From an uncultured Lachnospiraceae bacterium (GTDB lineage Bacteria; Bacillota; Clostridia; Lachnospirales; Lachnospiraceae), in assembly GCA_947175305.1 (NCBI GenBank), contig CAMWMO010000002.1, positions 1 through 12,885 of the forward strand: a DNA stretch of 12,885 bases. The letters are read 5' to 3'. A model generated the notes under the pieces. It made no database searches. It saw nothing but the letters and a program-made list of their open reading frames with translations, and had not been told where the DNA came from. Shown here one piece after another: positions 1-6,450 of the stretch (within the stretch, counting starts at the first letter, position 1; each line of letters begins with the position of its first letter). The position numbers were made by a program, and so were the translations under genes.

Positions 1-318
1 TCCCAGAGCCAGAAGAATATCTTTTCTGTCAAACTTCTCTTCGATCAGTCTTTTGTAAATTTCCTTCACCGTATCTAATGTCTTATTGGCTTCTCCTGCC
101 GGGAAAGCGTGCAGGATCAACTTTTTACAGTTTCCTGTCAGGATATTTTTTATCTGTTCCCCAAACAGCTTCTCCGTGTTGGTATCACAGATCACCGCCA
201 CCCGCCGTCCGGCAATCTCAAAAGCCTGCAGCTCATCCAAAAGCAGATCAAAATCTCTTGTAAACACAATGTCGTAGCAGGGTTTTTTCTCATAATTTAT
301 AGTCATTCGATTCGCCAT
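1..318 (-). CDS. aroB: 3-dehydroquinate synthase, N-terminal part (runs off the window edge)
   Basis: This reading frame is open to the window edge and encodes the first 106 residues. AroB converts DAHP to 3-dehydroquinate in the cytoplasm, the second step of the shikimate pathway, using NAD and a divalent metal. Visible family features are a Rossmann-type strand ending in CDTN (residues 44-47), the conserved FPAGEANKTLDTV segment (72-84, the equivalent of the usual PDGEQ-KTL) and the RKDILLALG strand (98-106), which in the family leads into the GGG NAD-binding loop just outside the window. The ATG at 318-316 is preceded by AAGGAGG with good spacing, so the start is firm; a second in-frame ATG lies four codons on. 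A hairpin with a T-rich tail sits immediately upstream, between sepF and this gene. The metal-binding residues are not in view. Confidence 0.9.
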   Translation of the reverse strand, partial: MANRMTINYEKKPCYDIVFTRDFDLLLDELQAFEIAGRRVAVICDTNTEKLFGEQIKNILTGNCKKLILHAFPAGEANKTLDTVKEIYKRLIEEKFDRKDILLALG

Positions 319-330
319 GGTATCCTCCTT

Positions 331-364
331 AATAAAAATCGAGTGCATATGTTATGCACCCGAT
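331..364 (-). terminator. Terminator- or attenuator-like hairpin between sepF and aroB
   Basis: Read on the minus strand, 364-338 forms an 11-bp stem (ATCGGGTGCAT with ATGCACTCGAT, one G-T wobble) around an AACAT loop. It is followed directly by TTTTATT at 337-331. This fits an intrinsic terminator after sepF. The T-run touches the AAGGAGG ribosome binding site of aroB, leaving no room for a promoter in between. Confidence 0.75.
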
Positions 365-395
365 CTCTTTATCTAAAATGAAAGTACAACAATTA

Positions 396-890
396 CTAAA
401 ACCCATTGTCGATCGGCACATCAAAAGAACCTGACAGGATATTCTGGAAGTCTCCGGAAATATCCACGCTCGCCGGGGTAATGATAAAAATATAATTGGA
501 TATCTTCTGCAGATTTCCGGAAATAGCAAAGCAGGATCCGGAAGTGAAATCTATGATCCTCTGAGCGATATCCATATCCAGTCCCTCCAGATTCAGAACC
601 ACCGTTCGGTTAGCCAAAAGAGTTTCCGTGATCTCTCTGGCATCCTCCACCGTAGTAGGTTTGATCACGCACACTTCCATGCCGCTCCCCACCTTCTTTG
701 TCTGACGAAGAGGCGTCACCTTCGGCGTGAGCTTGCGAACCTTATCCTCCTCGCCGCTGTCCGTATCCTTGACGGTATTGGATTTGCGCATCGGTTCCGG
801 CTCGTCATCATAAAAATCGTCGTCGTAGTAGCCGTCGTCCTCTTCCTCACTCAGCTTCATGGCACTGATAAACTTGTCCATAACACCCAT
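396..890 (-). CDS. sepF: Cell division protein SepF
   Basis: SepF is a cytoplasmic membrane-binding protein that binds the FtsZ C-terminus, bundles FtsZ filaments and tethers the Z ring. The 164-residue product has the expected layout. An N-terminal amphipathic helix (MGVMDKFISAMKL, 1-13) would insert in the membrane. A very acidic linker (15-31, rich in E and D) and a charged linker to about 68 follow. The conserved globular domain (about 71-160) contains VLNLEGLD (98-105), the FTSGSCFAISGNLQKI region (115-130) and YIFIITP (133-139). An in-frame ATG at 911 would add seven residues, but the GGAGGA ribosome binding site (905-900) lies inside that extension, nine bases before the ATG at 890, so I take 890. 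It follows yggS by about 60 bases, matching the conserved ylmE-sepF pairing of Firmicutes. Confidence 0.95.
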   Translation of the reverse strand: MGVMDKFISAMKLSEEEDDGYYDDDFYDDEPEPMRKSNTVKDTDSGEEDKVRKLTPKVTPLRQTKKVGSGMEVCVIKPTTVEDAREITETLLANRTVVLNLEGLDMDIAQRIIDFTSGSCFAISGNLQKISNYIFIITPASVDISGDFQNILSGSFDVPIDNGF

Positions 891-950
891 TTGTAAAAAT
901 CCTCCATCCAATCTCAGACTTACTAATTTTGTAACCTTAACTTATGTATA

Positions 951-1664
951 CTAAATTGAAGCATAATTTCTTTCTCCAAATATGCCCGTTCCGACTCTGA
1001 CATAAGTCGCGCCCTCTGTTATCGCGACTTCATAATCTCCGGTCATGCCCATTGAAAGTTCCTCCATAAAAACATTATCAATGTTTTTATGTATTATGTC
1101 AACATATATTTGCTTTAATTTTTCAAAATATAGTCTATTTTTTTCCGAATCCTCTACATAAGGTGCTATCGTCATCAATCCTCTGACCTGAATATGGGGT
1201 AATTTCGCTATTGCTTCGACCAGAAGAGCCGCTTCCTCCGCGGTCGTTCCGAACTTACTCTCCTCCTTTGCCACGTTCACTTCCACCAGGATATTAACGG
1301 TGACATCTTTCTTGGCGGCCTCCTTCTCGATCTCCTGCGCAAGCCGCAGAGAATCTACGCTGTGGATCAAAAAAACTTTATCCACGATATATTTCACTTT
1401 ATTGCGCTGGAGATGTCCGATCATATGCCAGCGGATATCCTTCGGCATGGCCTCGTACTTCTCCACAAGCTCCTGCACCTTATTCTCCCCGAAATCCCGA
1501 CATCCGTAATCATAGGCTTCCTGTAGGGCCTCCAAGGGCTTGGTCTTGCTCACCGCGATCAGTTTTACATCCGCCCGCTCCCTGCCGCAGGATGCGCAGG
1601 CATCCTCTATATGCTGTTCCACTGCCGCTATATTATCTTTAATATCATTCATATATAAATTCAT
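951..1664 (-). CDS. yggS: YggS/YlmE family pyridoxal phosphate-binding protein (PLP homeostasis)
   Basis: This is a 237-residue cytoplasmic protein of the UPF0001/COG0325 family. Members carry PLP on a single-domain TIM barrel similar to alanine racemase and maintain vitamin B6 and amino/keto acid balance; no enzyme reaction is established. The PLP lysine is K40 in LIAVSKTKP. Other signatures are FGENKVQE (58-65), the family hallmark WHMIGHLQRNK (79-89), LSMGM (203-207) and the phosphate-binding VRVGTGIFG (222-230). Length is normal. The ATG at 1664 lies 20 bases inside the preceding HlyD-like gene, with GAAGG only three bases before it. An alternative ATG four codons later (1652) is also possible, so the start is uncertain by four residues. 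Its place just before sepF matches ylmE in Bacillus. Overlap with the upstream gene implies co-translation. Confidence 0.95.
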   Translation of the reverse strand: MNLYMNDIKDNIAAVEQHIEDACASCGRERADVKLIAVSKTKPLEALQEAYDYGCRDFGENKVQELVEKYEAMPKDIRWHMIGHLQRNKVKYIVDKVFLIHSVDSLRLAQEIEKEAAKKDVTVNILVEVNVAKEESKFGTTAEEAALLVEAIAKLPHIQVRGLMTIAPYVEDSEKNRLYFEKLKQIYVDIIHKNIDNVFMEELSMGMTGDYEVAITEGATYVRVGTGIFGERNYASI

Positions 1665-3039
1665 TATCCTTCACCATATCCGCATTCAACACAATATAAT
1701 CGTACACACTGAGTCCATAGGTCGTATTGGATTTCACCACAGAGTACTCATCATTGCTGTACAGCACGCTGATCTGCTTAAAATCCGCATAGCCCTTATT
1801 AATATTGTAAACACCTTCCAGAGAACCGGTCCTGCTTATGGCATGCTTCTCCCCGGTCTCCGGCATAACGATATAGTTGCCCGCCCGAAGCACCGAATCA
1901 TCCAGATAGTATTCCGTCTCCGTCTCCTCATAGATATCCGTCTCCACAAACTGGGTCGTGGCCTCGCCCTCGTCATTATATGTCTCTAGAAGCACGCCGG
2001 ATCCGCCGTTATTACCGCCCTTGGTCACATAAGCCTTAGGCACGATAAAGAACTCCTTTTGTACGATAGCGGAATTGGGGATTTTAAGCCCCGTCTCCTC
2101 CTCCAGTAAAAGTTCAACATCAAGGAATCGGTCTGTACAGAAGGTGATCATAGAGTTGGTGAAGGTGAGCGATGCAAAGGTTTCTCCCGCCTCATTGGTG
2201 TAAGTATCCACCTTTCCCCATGCGGTATACTGATTCTTTAGAAACCGCACCTCCACATACTCCTTTTCCAAAAGCTGGTCCGCAAGCTCCTTCTCCACCG
2301 GAATGACGATGGACCAGTCCTCCGACGTAGAAAGCTTATAGACCGGATCTCCCGCCGCTACCAGCCCGTTATTGACCAAATAATTGCGTTCATACTTCTC
2401 CTCGTCAAAAAGCTCCGCCGTCATATCCTCCAGCGTAAGCTCTTCGTAACCATCCGTAGAGTATAGTACAATGCCGCTGCCAGCCGCATAGCGGTAATTG
2501 ATGAGCACCGTGCCTGAGGCATCGTTTAGGGCATCCGCATTTTGCAGCATATTATAGTTTGCCAGCTTGATGGCCAGACTCTCCATATCATGCCGGAAGC
2601 TGTATACCTCATCAAAACGCTTGCGGTCGAATCCATGTACAAAAGCCGTGATATCTGTCTTTACCTCAGTAAGCTCTCTGTCTGACAGAGAGTTTTCTCC
2701 GTTTGCATTTGCCTTGATATAATCAGAGAGCCGCCCGGTCTCATCCACAGTGTAGATCAAATCCCCCACTGCCGTACGCTCGCCCTCTCTGGCAAAGTAA
2801 TTGACATAGCCGGCATCCTGCCCTGTCACCACCTTCTCCTGTCTGAGCGCTATCGCACGGTAGATACTATTGGAGGTCAGGGATCCCTCCTGCACGCTGT
2901 AGCGCACAATGTGATCTGTCCGAAAATACATGATCACGCACATCACCACATAAATCAGGATCACCGCAAAAACCACCATGCCAATGTTTAGATTGACGGG
3001 TCTTCTGTATTTACTTATCTTATTGCTGCTATCTGCCAA
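1645..3039 (-). CDS. HlyD-like (membrane fusion/periplasmic adaptor-like) single-pass membrane protein
   Basis: This 464-residue protein has a short basic N-terminus, one hydrophobic segment (about 20-39, GMVVFAVILIYVVMCVIMYF) and a long extracytoplasmic part. Residues 73-98 (GQDAGYVNYFAREGERTAVGDL...) resemble the lipoyl-like barrel-sandwich hairpin of HlyD/RND adaptor proteins. A helical stretch at 120-170 could be the hairpin arm, and LKIPNSAIV (318-326) resembles the strand seen in adaptor beta-barrel domains. Family assignment is therefore likely, but the function is unknown. No ABC, RND or MFS transporter lies beside it. It overlaps yggS by 20 bases and precedes sepF, so a role linked to the envelope or division is an inference from context. 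The start is a TTG (3039) with a weak, distant AGGAAG; the next in-frame ATG falls inside the membrane segment, so a start near TTG is favoured. A terminator hairpin lies about 30 bases upstream. Confidence 0.7.
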   Translation of the reverse strand: MADSSNKISKYRRPVNLNIGMVVFAVILIYVVMCVIMYFRTDHIVRYSVQEGSLTSNSIYRAIALRQEKVVTGQDAGYVNYFAREGERTAVGDLIYTVDETGRLSDYIKANANGENSLSDRELTEVKTDITAFVHGFDRKRFDEVYSFRHDMESLAIKLANYNMLQNADALNDASGTVLINYRYAAGSGIVLYSTDGYEELTLEDMTAELFDEEKYERNYLVNNGLVAAGDPVYKLSTSEDWSIVIPVEKELADQLLEKEYVEVRFLKNQYTAWGKVDTYTNEAGETFASLTFTNSMITFCTDRFLDVELLLEEETGLKIPNSAIVQKEFFIVPKAYVTKGGNNGGSGVLLETYNDEGEATTQFVETDIYEETETEYYLDDSVLRAGNYIVMPETGEKHAISRTGSLEGVYNINKGYADFKQISVLYSNDEYSVVKSNTTYGLSVYDYIVLNADMVKDNEFIYE

Positions 3040-3069
3040 CGTAACACACCCGACTTCCTGCCAAATGAT

Positions 3070-3095
3070 AAAACCCCGGAAGATTCCGAGGTTTT
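3070..3095 (-). terminator. Hairpin terminator after the P-loop protein gene
   Basis: On the minus strand, AAAACCTCGGA and TCCGGGGTTTT form an 11-bp stem (one wobble) around an ATCT tetraloop. The A-run before and T-run after the GC core are typical of an intrinsic, possibly bidirectional, terminator. It lies about 40 bases beyond the stop codon of the P-loop gene and about 30 bases before the HlyD-like gene. No other gene could be served by it. Confidence 0.75.
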
Positions 3096-3134
3096 ATGGA
3101 ATTATCTATATTTCAATATCAATGTATGTACAAA

Positions 3135-3554
3135 TCAGAGGGAAATAAGAATGTTTTTACGAACATTCTCCGGAAGCTGGCTCTCATCCAGCGATACGCT
3201 TATCACAAAATCCACATGGAACTTTTCGCTGATCTTCTCGATCTTGGCTATGACTTTCTCCAGCTCATCCGCCTCTACACAGGCAATATTTAAAAAGCTG
3301 TCAAAATACATCTGCTGTAAGTCGTGATCCTGAGAGATGATGCCGCAGACAAAGCCGATGAACTCATCACTGTTCGACACCAGATACTCAGGAACGTCGA
3401 TAAGTCGGATCTTATTGTTTAATTCAAACATATGCTTCGTACTCTTGTCCAGATACACGACATTGCCCTGCGCATCTTTGATCTCCGTATTCACTTTATC
3501 TAATAAATGCTTGGTCTTTCCCTTTCCCTTGTTGCCTACAATAAACTGAACCAT
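3135..3554 (-). CDS. Small P-loop NTPase-like protein of unknown function
   Basis: The product is 139 residues and cytoplasmic, with no signal peptide or membrane segment. It opens with a strand and a clear Walker A motif, VGNKGKGKT (residues 6-14). The rest looks like a small alpha/beta fold: NVVYLDKS (31-38), KIRLIDVPEY (48-57), a conserved-looking FVCGIISQDHDLQQMYFDSF stretch (68-87), a charged helix (95-113) and a final strand HVDFVISVSLDES (113-125). A definite Walker B is not obvious; VVYLD or the FDSF/IACVE region are candidates. It is about half the size of usual P-loop ATPases. I recall similar short proteins being loosely labelled PilT-like in Lachnospiraceae, but no PilT-specific motif is visible, so I do not use that name. 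The ATG at 3554 has AGGAGG eight bases upstream. It has its own promoter and terminator. Confidence 0.85.
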   Translation of the reverse strand: MVQFIVGNKGKGKTKHLLDKVNTEIKDAQGNVVYLDKSTKHMFELNNKIRLIDVPEYLVSNSDEFIGFVCGIISQDHDLQQMYFDSFLNIACVEADELEKVIAKIEKISEKFHVDFVISVSLDESQLPENVRKNILISL

Positions 3555-3598
3555 GTCGATACCCTCCTAATGTAAAATAGTAGTCTTTCCCTTTTTCA

Positions 3599-3627
3599 AT
3601 TATACAGGAAAAGCCCCGAAAATACAA
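3599..3627 (-). promoter_or_regulatory. Sigma-A-type promoter for the P-loop protein gene
   Basis: On the minus strand a TTGTAT -35 box (3627-3622) is separated by exactly 17 bases from a perfect TATAAT -10 box (3604-3599). Transcription would start near 3592, giving a leader of about 40 bases before the ATG at 3554 and its AGGAGG. The -35 box lies just five bases after the stop codon of the carboxypeptidase gene. Confidence 0.8.
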
Positions 3628-3632
3628 CTACC

Positions 3633-4613
3633 TTATTTGATGATTCCCAGCAGATCTTCCATATCCCCATATAACGCTTCTCTGGATTCGTCCTTCAGAA
3701 TCACGGAAATGTAAGGCGTACCGCTGCTGTCTCTGGAAAGCAGGATCAGACAATGTCCCGCCGCGTTGGTGGTGCCTGTTTTTCCTCCCACCACAGTCAC
3801 ATTCGCCGGCGGATCATAGGTACCGCGAAGAAAAAGATTCGAGGTCTCCATTTCCAGGGTCTTCTCCGACCCGTCAGCCGCCGTATAAACTGTGCTGTAG
3901 GTGCTCATCTGTATGATCTGGTTAAAAAGATCATACTTTAAGGCTTCCTGAAAGATCAGATAAAGATCATAGGCCGTCACATAATGGCCTTCCTCTGTCA
4001 ATCCGTTGGGATTCATGAAATTACAGTTTGTGGCGCCGAGCTCACGCGCCTCCTGGTTCATAAGCTCCACAAAGGCCTCCTGGGAGCCGGCCACACCCTC
4101 CGCGACCAGGATCGCCGCGTCATTTGCTGAATAGATGAGCAACGTGTGCAGCGCCTGATCCAGCGTCATCCTGTCTCCCGGCTTCAGACCGCACAGCACC
4201 GCCCCCTGCTCTGTGATCAGTACATTCTCCGAGGCCGTGTAGATATCGTCCGAGGAGCCGTACTTCAACGCCACAAGCGCCGTCATAATCTTCGTCAGGC
4301 TGGCCGGGTTGAGCTGGTTATTCACATTTTTAGCGTAGAGCGTCTCCAGATTTTTCGTGTCAAACAGCGCGGCCGCCGCCACATGAGACATATCCACACC
4401 TTCAGCCGACACATCCCTTGCCGCCACACACAGATCCTTCGCAAAGGGATCTATGGTCTCTCTGTTGGTGATATTGATGAGCTGATAACTGCTGACACTA
4501 TCCTGTTGTTCATAGGGCATGTCATATTTCGTACTGCCGCAGCCTGTCAAAACAAAGGCCAACACAAGCAGAAACGCGCACCACTTTCTCGATCGATCAT
4601 TTGTACATTTCAC
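3633..4613 (-). CDS. D-alanyl-D-alanine carboxypeptidase (S11 family), lipoprotein
   Basis: This enzyme would remove the terminal D-alanine from peptidoglycan stem pentapeptides outside the membrane, limiting cross-linking. With the GTG start at 4613 the product has 326 residues. The N-terminus is a lipoprotein signal: basic n-region, hydrophobic core and lipobox LTGC, with the lipidated cysteine near residue 25. The S11 active-site motifs are all present: SLTK (105-108, catalytic serine and lysine), SAN (162-164) and KTG (278-280). The protein ends about 48 residues after KTG, so it lacks the C-terminal beta domain and amphipathic anchor of PBP5-type DacA; the N-terminal lipid would anchor it instead. 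The frame stays open upstream to a TTG at 4637, but GAGGAG (4631-4626) sits within that extension, 12 bases before the GTG, and the GTG start gives a proper signal peptide. It overlaps mgsA by 17 bases. No terminator is visible after it. Confidence 0.9.
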   Translation of the reverse strand: MKCTNDRSRKWCAFLLVLAFVLTGCGSTKYDMPYEQQDSVSSYQLINITNRETIDPFAKDLCVAARDVSAEGVDMSHVAAAALFDTKNLETLYAKNVNNQLNPASLTKIMTALVALKYGSSDDIYTASENVLITEQGAVLCGLKPGDRMTLDQALHTLLIYSANDAAILVAEGVAGSQEAFVELMNQEARELGATNCNFMNPNGLTEEGHYVTAYDLYLIFQEALKYDLFNQIIQMSTYSTVYTAADGSEKTLEMETSNLFLRGTYDPPANVTVVGGKTGTTNAAGHCLILLSRDSSGTPYISVILKDESREALYGDMEDLLGIIK

Positions 4614-4992
4614 GCCACTCAAGGTCTCCTCTGTCAAGAGATTTGATCAAAAGCTCTGCGGACGCCAGATTTGTGGCAAGCGGTATGTTATGTCTGTCAC
4701 AGAGCATGACCACATTGTTTACATCCGGCTCATGGGACTTCGGATAAAGGGGATCTCTCAAAAAGATCACCAGGTCGATCTGGTTGTGTTCGATCTGTGC
4801 CCCGATCTGCTGAGCACCGCCAAGATGTCCCGCCAGATACTTATGGATGGTAAGATTCGTCACTTCCTCGATCAGACGTCCTGTAGTTCCCGTCGCAAAA
4901 AGCTCGTTTTTACTTAAAATTCCCCGATAGGCAATGCAGAAGTTCTGCATCAGTTTTTTCTTTGCATCATGTGCGATCAACGCGATATTCAT
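4597..4992 (-). CDS. mgsA: Methylglyoxal synthase-like protein with substituted catalytic aspartate
   Basis: The 131-residue protein is clearly of the methylglyoxal synthase (MgsA) family, cytoplasmic enzymes that turn dihydroxyacetone phosphate into methylglyoxal and phosphate. Visible conserved parts are IALIAHD (3-9), the ATGTTG phosphate-binding loop (33-38), GGxQQIGA (58-65), RDPL (79-82), HEPDV (87-91) and PLATN (104-108). Compared with the E. coli enzyme, the equivalents of His19, Asp20, Asp91, His98 and Asp101 are kept (H8, D9, D80, H87, D90). The aspartate of the GGDQQ motif, Asp71 in E. coli and the proposed catalytic base, is alanine here (A60, codon GCT at 4815-4813). The usual SGPLGG is AGHLGG. 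Methylglyoxal production is therefore doubtful, and it may be a regulatory or inactive homologue. The ATG overlaps the rodA stop codon (ATGA), with AGAGGGG seven bases upstream, so it is probably translationally coupled to rodA. Confidence 0.85.
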   Translation of the reverse strand: MNIALIAHDAKKKLMQNFCIAYRGILSKNELFATGTTGRLIEEVTNLTIHKYLAGHLGGAQQIGAQIEHNQIDLVIFLRDPLYPKSHEPDVNNVVMLCDRHNIPLATNLASAELLIKSLDRGDLEWREMYK

Positions 4993-6110
4993 TTGCTAAC
5001 CCCTCTGTCATTTTTACATTGCAGCCTCACGTTCATCACAAATCCAACTCCAATATACAGACTCACAAGTGAAGTGAGACCGTAGCTGACAAACGGAAGC
5101 GGTATTCCCGTATTCGGACTGGCGCCGGTGGCCACTGCTATATTCAGCATTCCCTGAAAACCAACCAGCGCTGCCACTCCCGCGGCGATGATCGTACCGG
5201 CCAGATCCTTTGCCTTCCTAGCTACCATAATACATTCAAATGAGATGAAAATCAATAACACAATTACGACGCAGCCGCCTACGAAGCCAAATTCTTCGCC
5301 CACCACCGCATAAATAAAGTCTGTTTCCACCTCCGCAATAAAATTACCGTTCTTTACCGAGCTGATCTCGTTGGTGTTATACCCCTTACCGTAGAGCATA
5401 CCAGAGCCGATAGCCGTCTTGGAATTATTCTGCTGGTATGCCTCCGTGTCAGAGTACTCATCCGGGTAAAGCCAGGCCAGAATACGCCGCTGCTGAAATT
5501 CGTTGATGATCTGCTGCTCCGGCTGCAGGATCAAAGTCAGTACAATGACAAAGGCCGGAACTGCTACAGAAATAGCCAGGATCACATACTTCCAGCTTAC
5601 ACCGCCCACAAACATCACCACACAAAAGAGGATCACTACCATAATGCTGGTGGACAGATCCGGCTGCTTGAGGATCAGATAGAGGGACGGCACAAACAAA
5701 AGCACACAGCTCCCCACAATCCGAAACGTTCCCATCTCTTCTTTATGTTTCATGATAAACTGGGAGAAAAATAAAATCAACAGGATCTTCGCTGTCTCAG
5801 AGGGCTGGAACTGGATCCCGAAGAGATTTAACCACCGCTGGGCACCGCCTGCCGATACGCCTATGGCCTTCACCAGCCACAGGAGAACAAGGTTGACGCC
5901 ATACATGATCCAATAAAACTTAAGTATTACCGAATAGTCAAACAGGGAAATGACCAGCATCAGGAAAAAACCAAGCACAGCACCCGCAATCTGCCTGCTC
6001 TGCAGAGATTCCTTGGCGCTCCCGATGGCCAGTACGCCTACGATGGTGAGTGCCACCACCAGCACGATCAATTTAAAGTCATAATCCCTGATATGATATT
6101 GCTTTAGCAT
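4989..6110 (-). CDS. rodA: RodA, SEDS-family peptidoglycan glycosyltransferase
   Basis: RodA polymerises lipid II into glycan strands during side-wall elongation, working as a pair with the class B PBP. The 373-residue protein has about ten hydrophobic segments starting at 13-30. SEDS signatures are visible: QRWL (91-94), FQPSETAKI (101-109) in the conserved second loop, ETDFIYAVVGEEFGF (262-276) holding the aspartate (D264) believed to be catalytic in RodA, and TGIPLPFVSYG (334-344). Length is normal for RodA. RodA rather than FtsW is chosen because it sits with mreBCD and PBP2. The ATG at 6110 follows GAAGAGG closely. The spacer from minE (about 64 bases) carries two hairpins. The stop codon overlaps the start of the MgsA-like gene. 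Confidence 0.95.
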   Translation of the reverse strand: MLKQYHIRDYDFKLIVLVVALTIVGVLAIGSAKESLQSRQIAGAVLGFFLMLVISLFDYSVILKFYWIMYGVNLVLLWLVKAIGVSAGGAQRWLNLFGIQFQPSETAKILLILFFSQFIMKHKEEMGTFRIVGSCVLLFVPSLYLILKQPDLSTSIMVVILFCVVMFVGGVSWKYVILAISVAVPAFVIVLTLILQPEQQIINEFQQRRILAWLYPDEYSDTEAYQQNNSKTAIGSGMLYGKGYNTNEISSVKNGNFIAEVETDFIYAVVGEEFGFVGGCVVIVLLIFISFECIMVARKAKDLAGTIIAAGVAALVGFQGMLNIAVATGASPNTGIPLPFVSYGLTSLVSLYIGVGFVMNVRLQCKNDRGVSK

Positions 6111-6127
6111 TTCCTCTTCTCTCCTGC

Positions 6128-6172
6128 CGAGTCTGCCGCAGGCAGATCTCGCGATTGAGCGTCAGCTCAATC
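6128..6172 (-). other. Two adjacent RNA hairpins in the minE-rodA spacer
   Basis: Reading the minus strand from 6172, GATTGAGC and GCTCAATC form a perfect 8-bp stem with a TGAC loop (6172-6153). After one base comes a second hairpin (6151-6128): CGAG, a bulged A, TCTGCC, a TGC loop, GGCAGA, CTCG, giving ten pairs. Neither is followed by a T-run, so they do not look like terminators. They lie 17 bases before the rodA start codon and could affect mRNA processing, stability or the relative output of min and rod genes. A small dispersed intergenic repeat is another possibility. Confidence 0.65.
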
Positions 6173-6174
6173 AG

Positions 6175-6438
6175 CTATTGTTTCAAATCCAGAATCGGTA
6201 TATTGGCATAGAGCGTGGGATTTTTAATTCCGTGTCCCTTACCGCTTGTCTGTGTGATCTGAATCTCCATGCTCTTGGCATCTATCTTCATGTACTTGGA
6301 TATCACCTTGGCGATATCGTTCTTGATCATTTCCATCATCTCCTGAGAGCAGTTGACCCTGTCGGAAATGAGCAGTATCTTCAGCCTGTCTTTGGCTATT
6401 TCTCTGGAGCTTTTCCGCTTTAACAGATTCTTAAACAC
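6175..6438 (-). CDS. minE: Cell division topological specificity factor MinE
   Basis: MinE displaces MinC from MinD and stimulates the MinD ATPase, driving the gradient or oscillation that keeps division at midcell. With the GTG at 6438 the protein has 87 residues, the family's usual size. The N-terminal anti-MinCD region (FKNLLKRKSSREIAKDRLK, 2-20) resembles E. coli MinE, including the IAKxRL core. The C-terminal dimerisation part includes NDIAKVISKYMKID (40-53) and the strand SMEIQIT. A GTG three codons earlier (6447) would fall on the AGGGGG ribosome binding site (6452-6447), which is six bases before the GTG at 6438, so I chose the latter. It directly follows minD; the binding site overlaps the minD stop codon. 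Confidence 0.93.
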   Translation of the reverse strand: MFKNLLKRKSSREIAKDRLKILLISDRVNCSQEMMEMIKNDIAKVISKYMKIDAKSMEIQITQTSGKGHGIKNPTLYANIPILDLKQ

Positions 6439-6450
6439 ACTGATCACCCC

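Noticed and set aside
891..911. Upstream ATG start for sepF adding seven residues
   Set aside because: The extension encodes the ribosome binding site itself, and family N-termini begin at the second ATG.
912..950. Possible promoter in the yggS-sepF spacer (TATACA box)
   Set aside because: No -35 box is found at a suitable distance; the spacer is short and fits co-transcription.
1540..1989. Plus-strand frame of 149 codons across the yggS/HlyD-like junction
   Set aside because: Both minus-strand genes there are well supported and the translation resembles no protein family.
3105..3133. Possible promoter for the HlyD-like gene (TTGTAC, 17 bases, TATAGA on the minus strand)
   Set aside because: Only three of six and four of six bases match consensus, and transcription would run straight into the hairpin at 3095-3070, so I did not call it.
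3605..3632. Terminator after the carboxypeptidase gene
   Set aside because: A G/C run flanked by T and A runs is present, but no self-complementary stem can be formed; the segment is better explained as the promoter.
4146..4646. Plus-strand frame of 166 codons opposite the carboxypeptidase gene
   Set aside because: It mirrors the S11 gene, is rich in His, Arg and Gln, and has no recognisable domain; it is a shadow frame.
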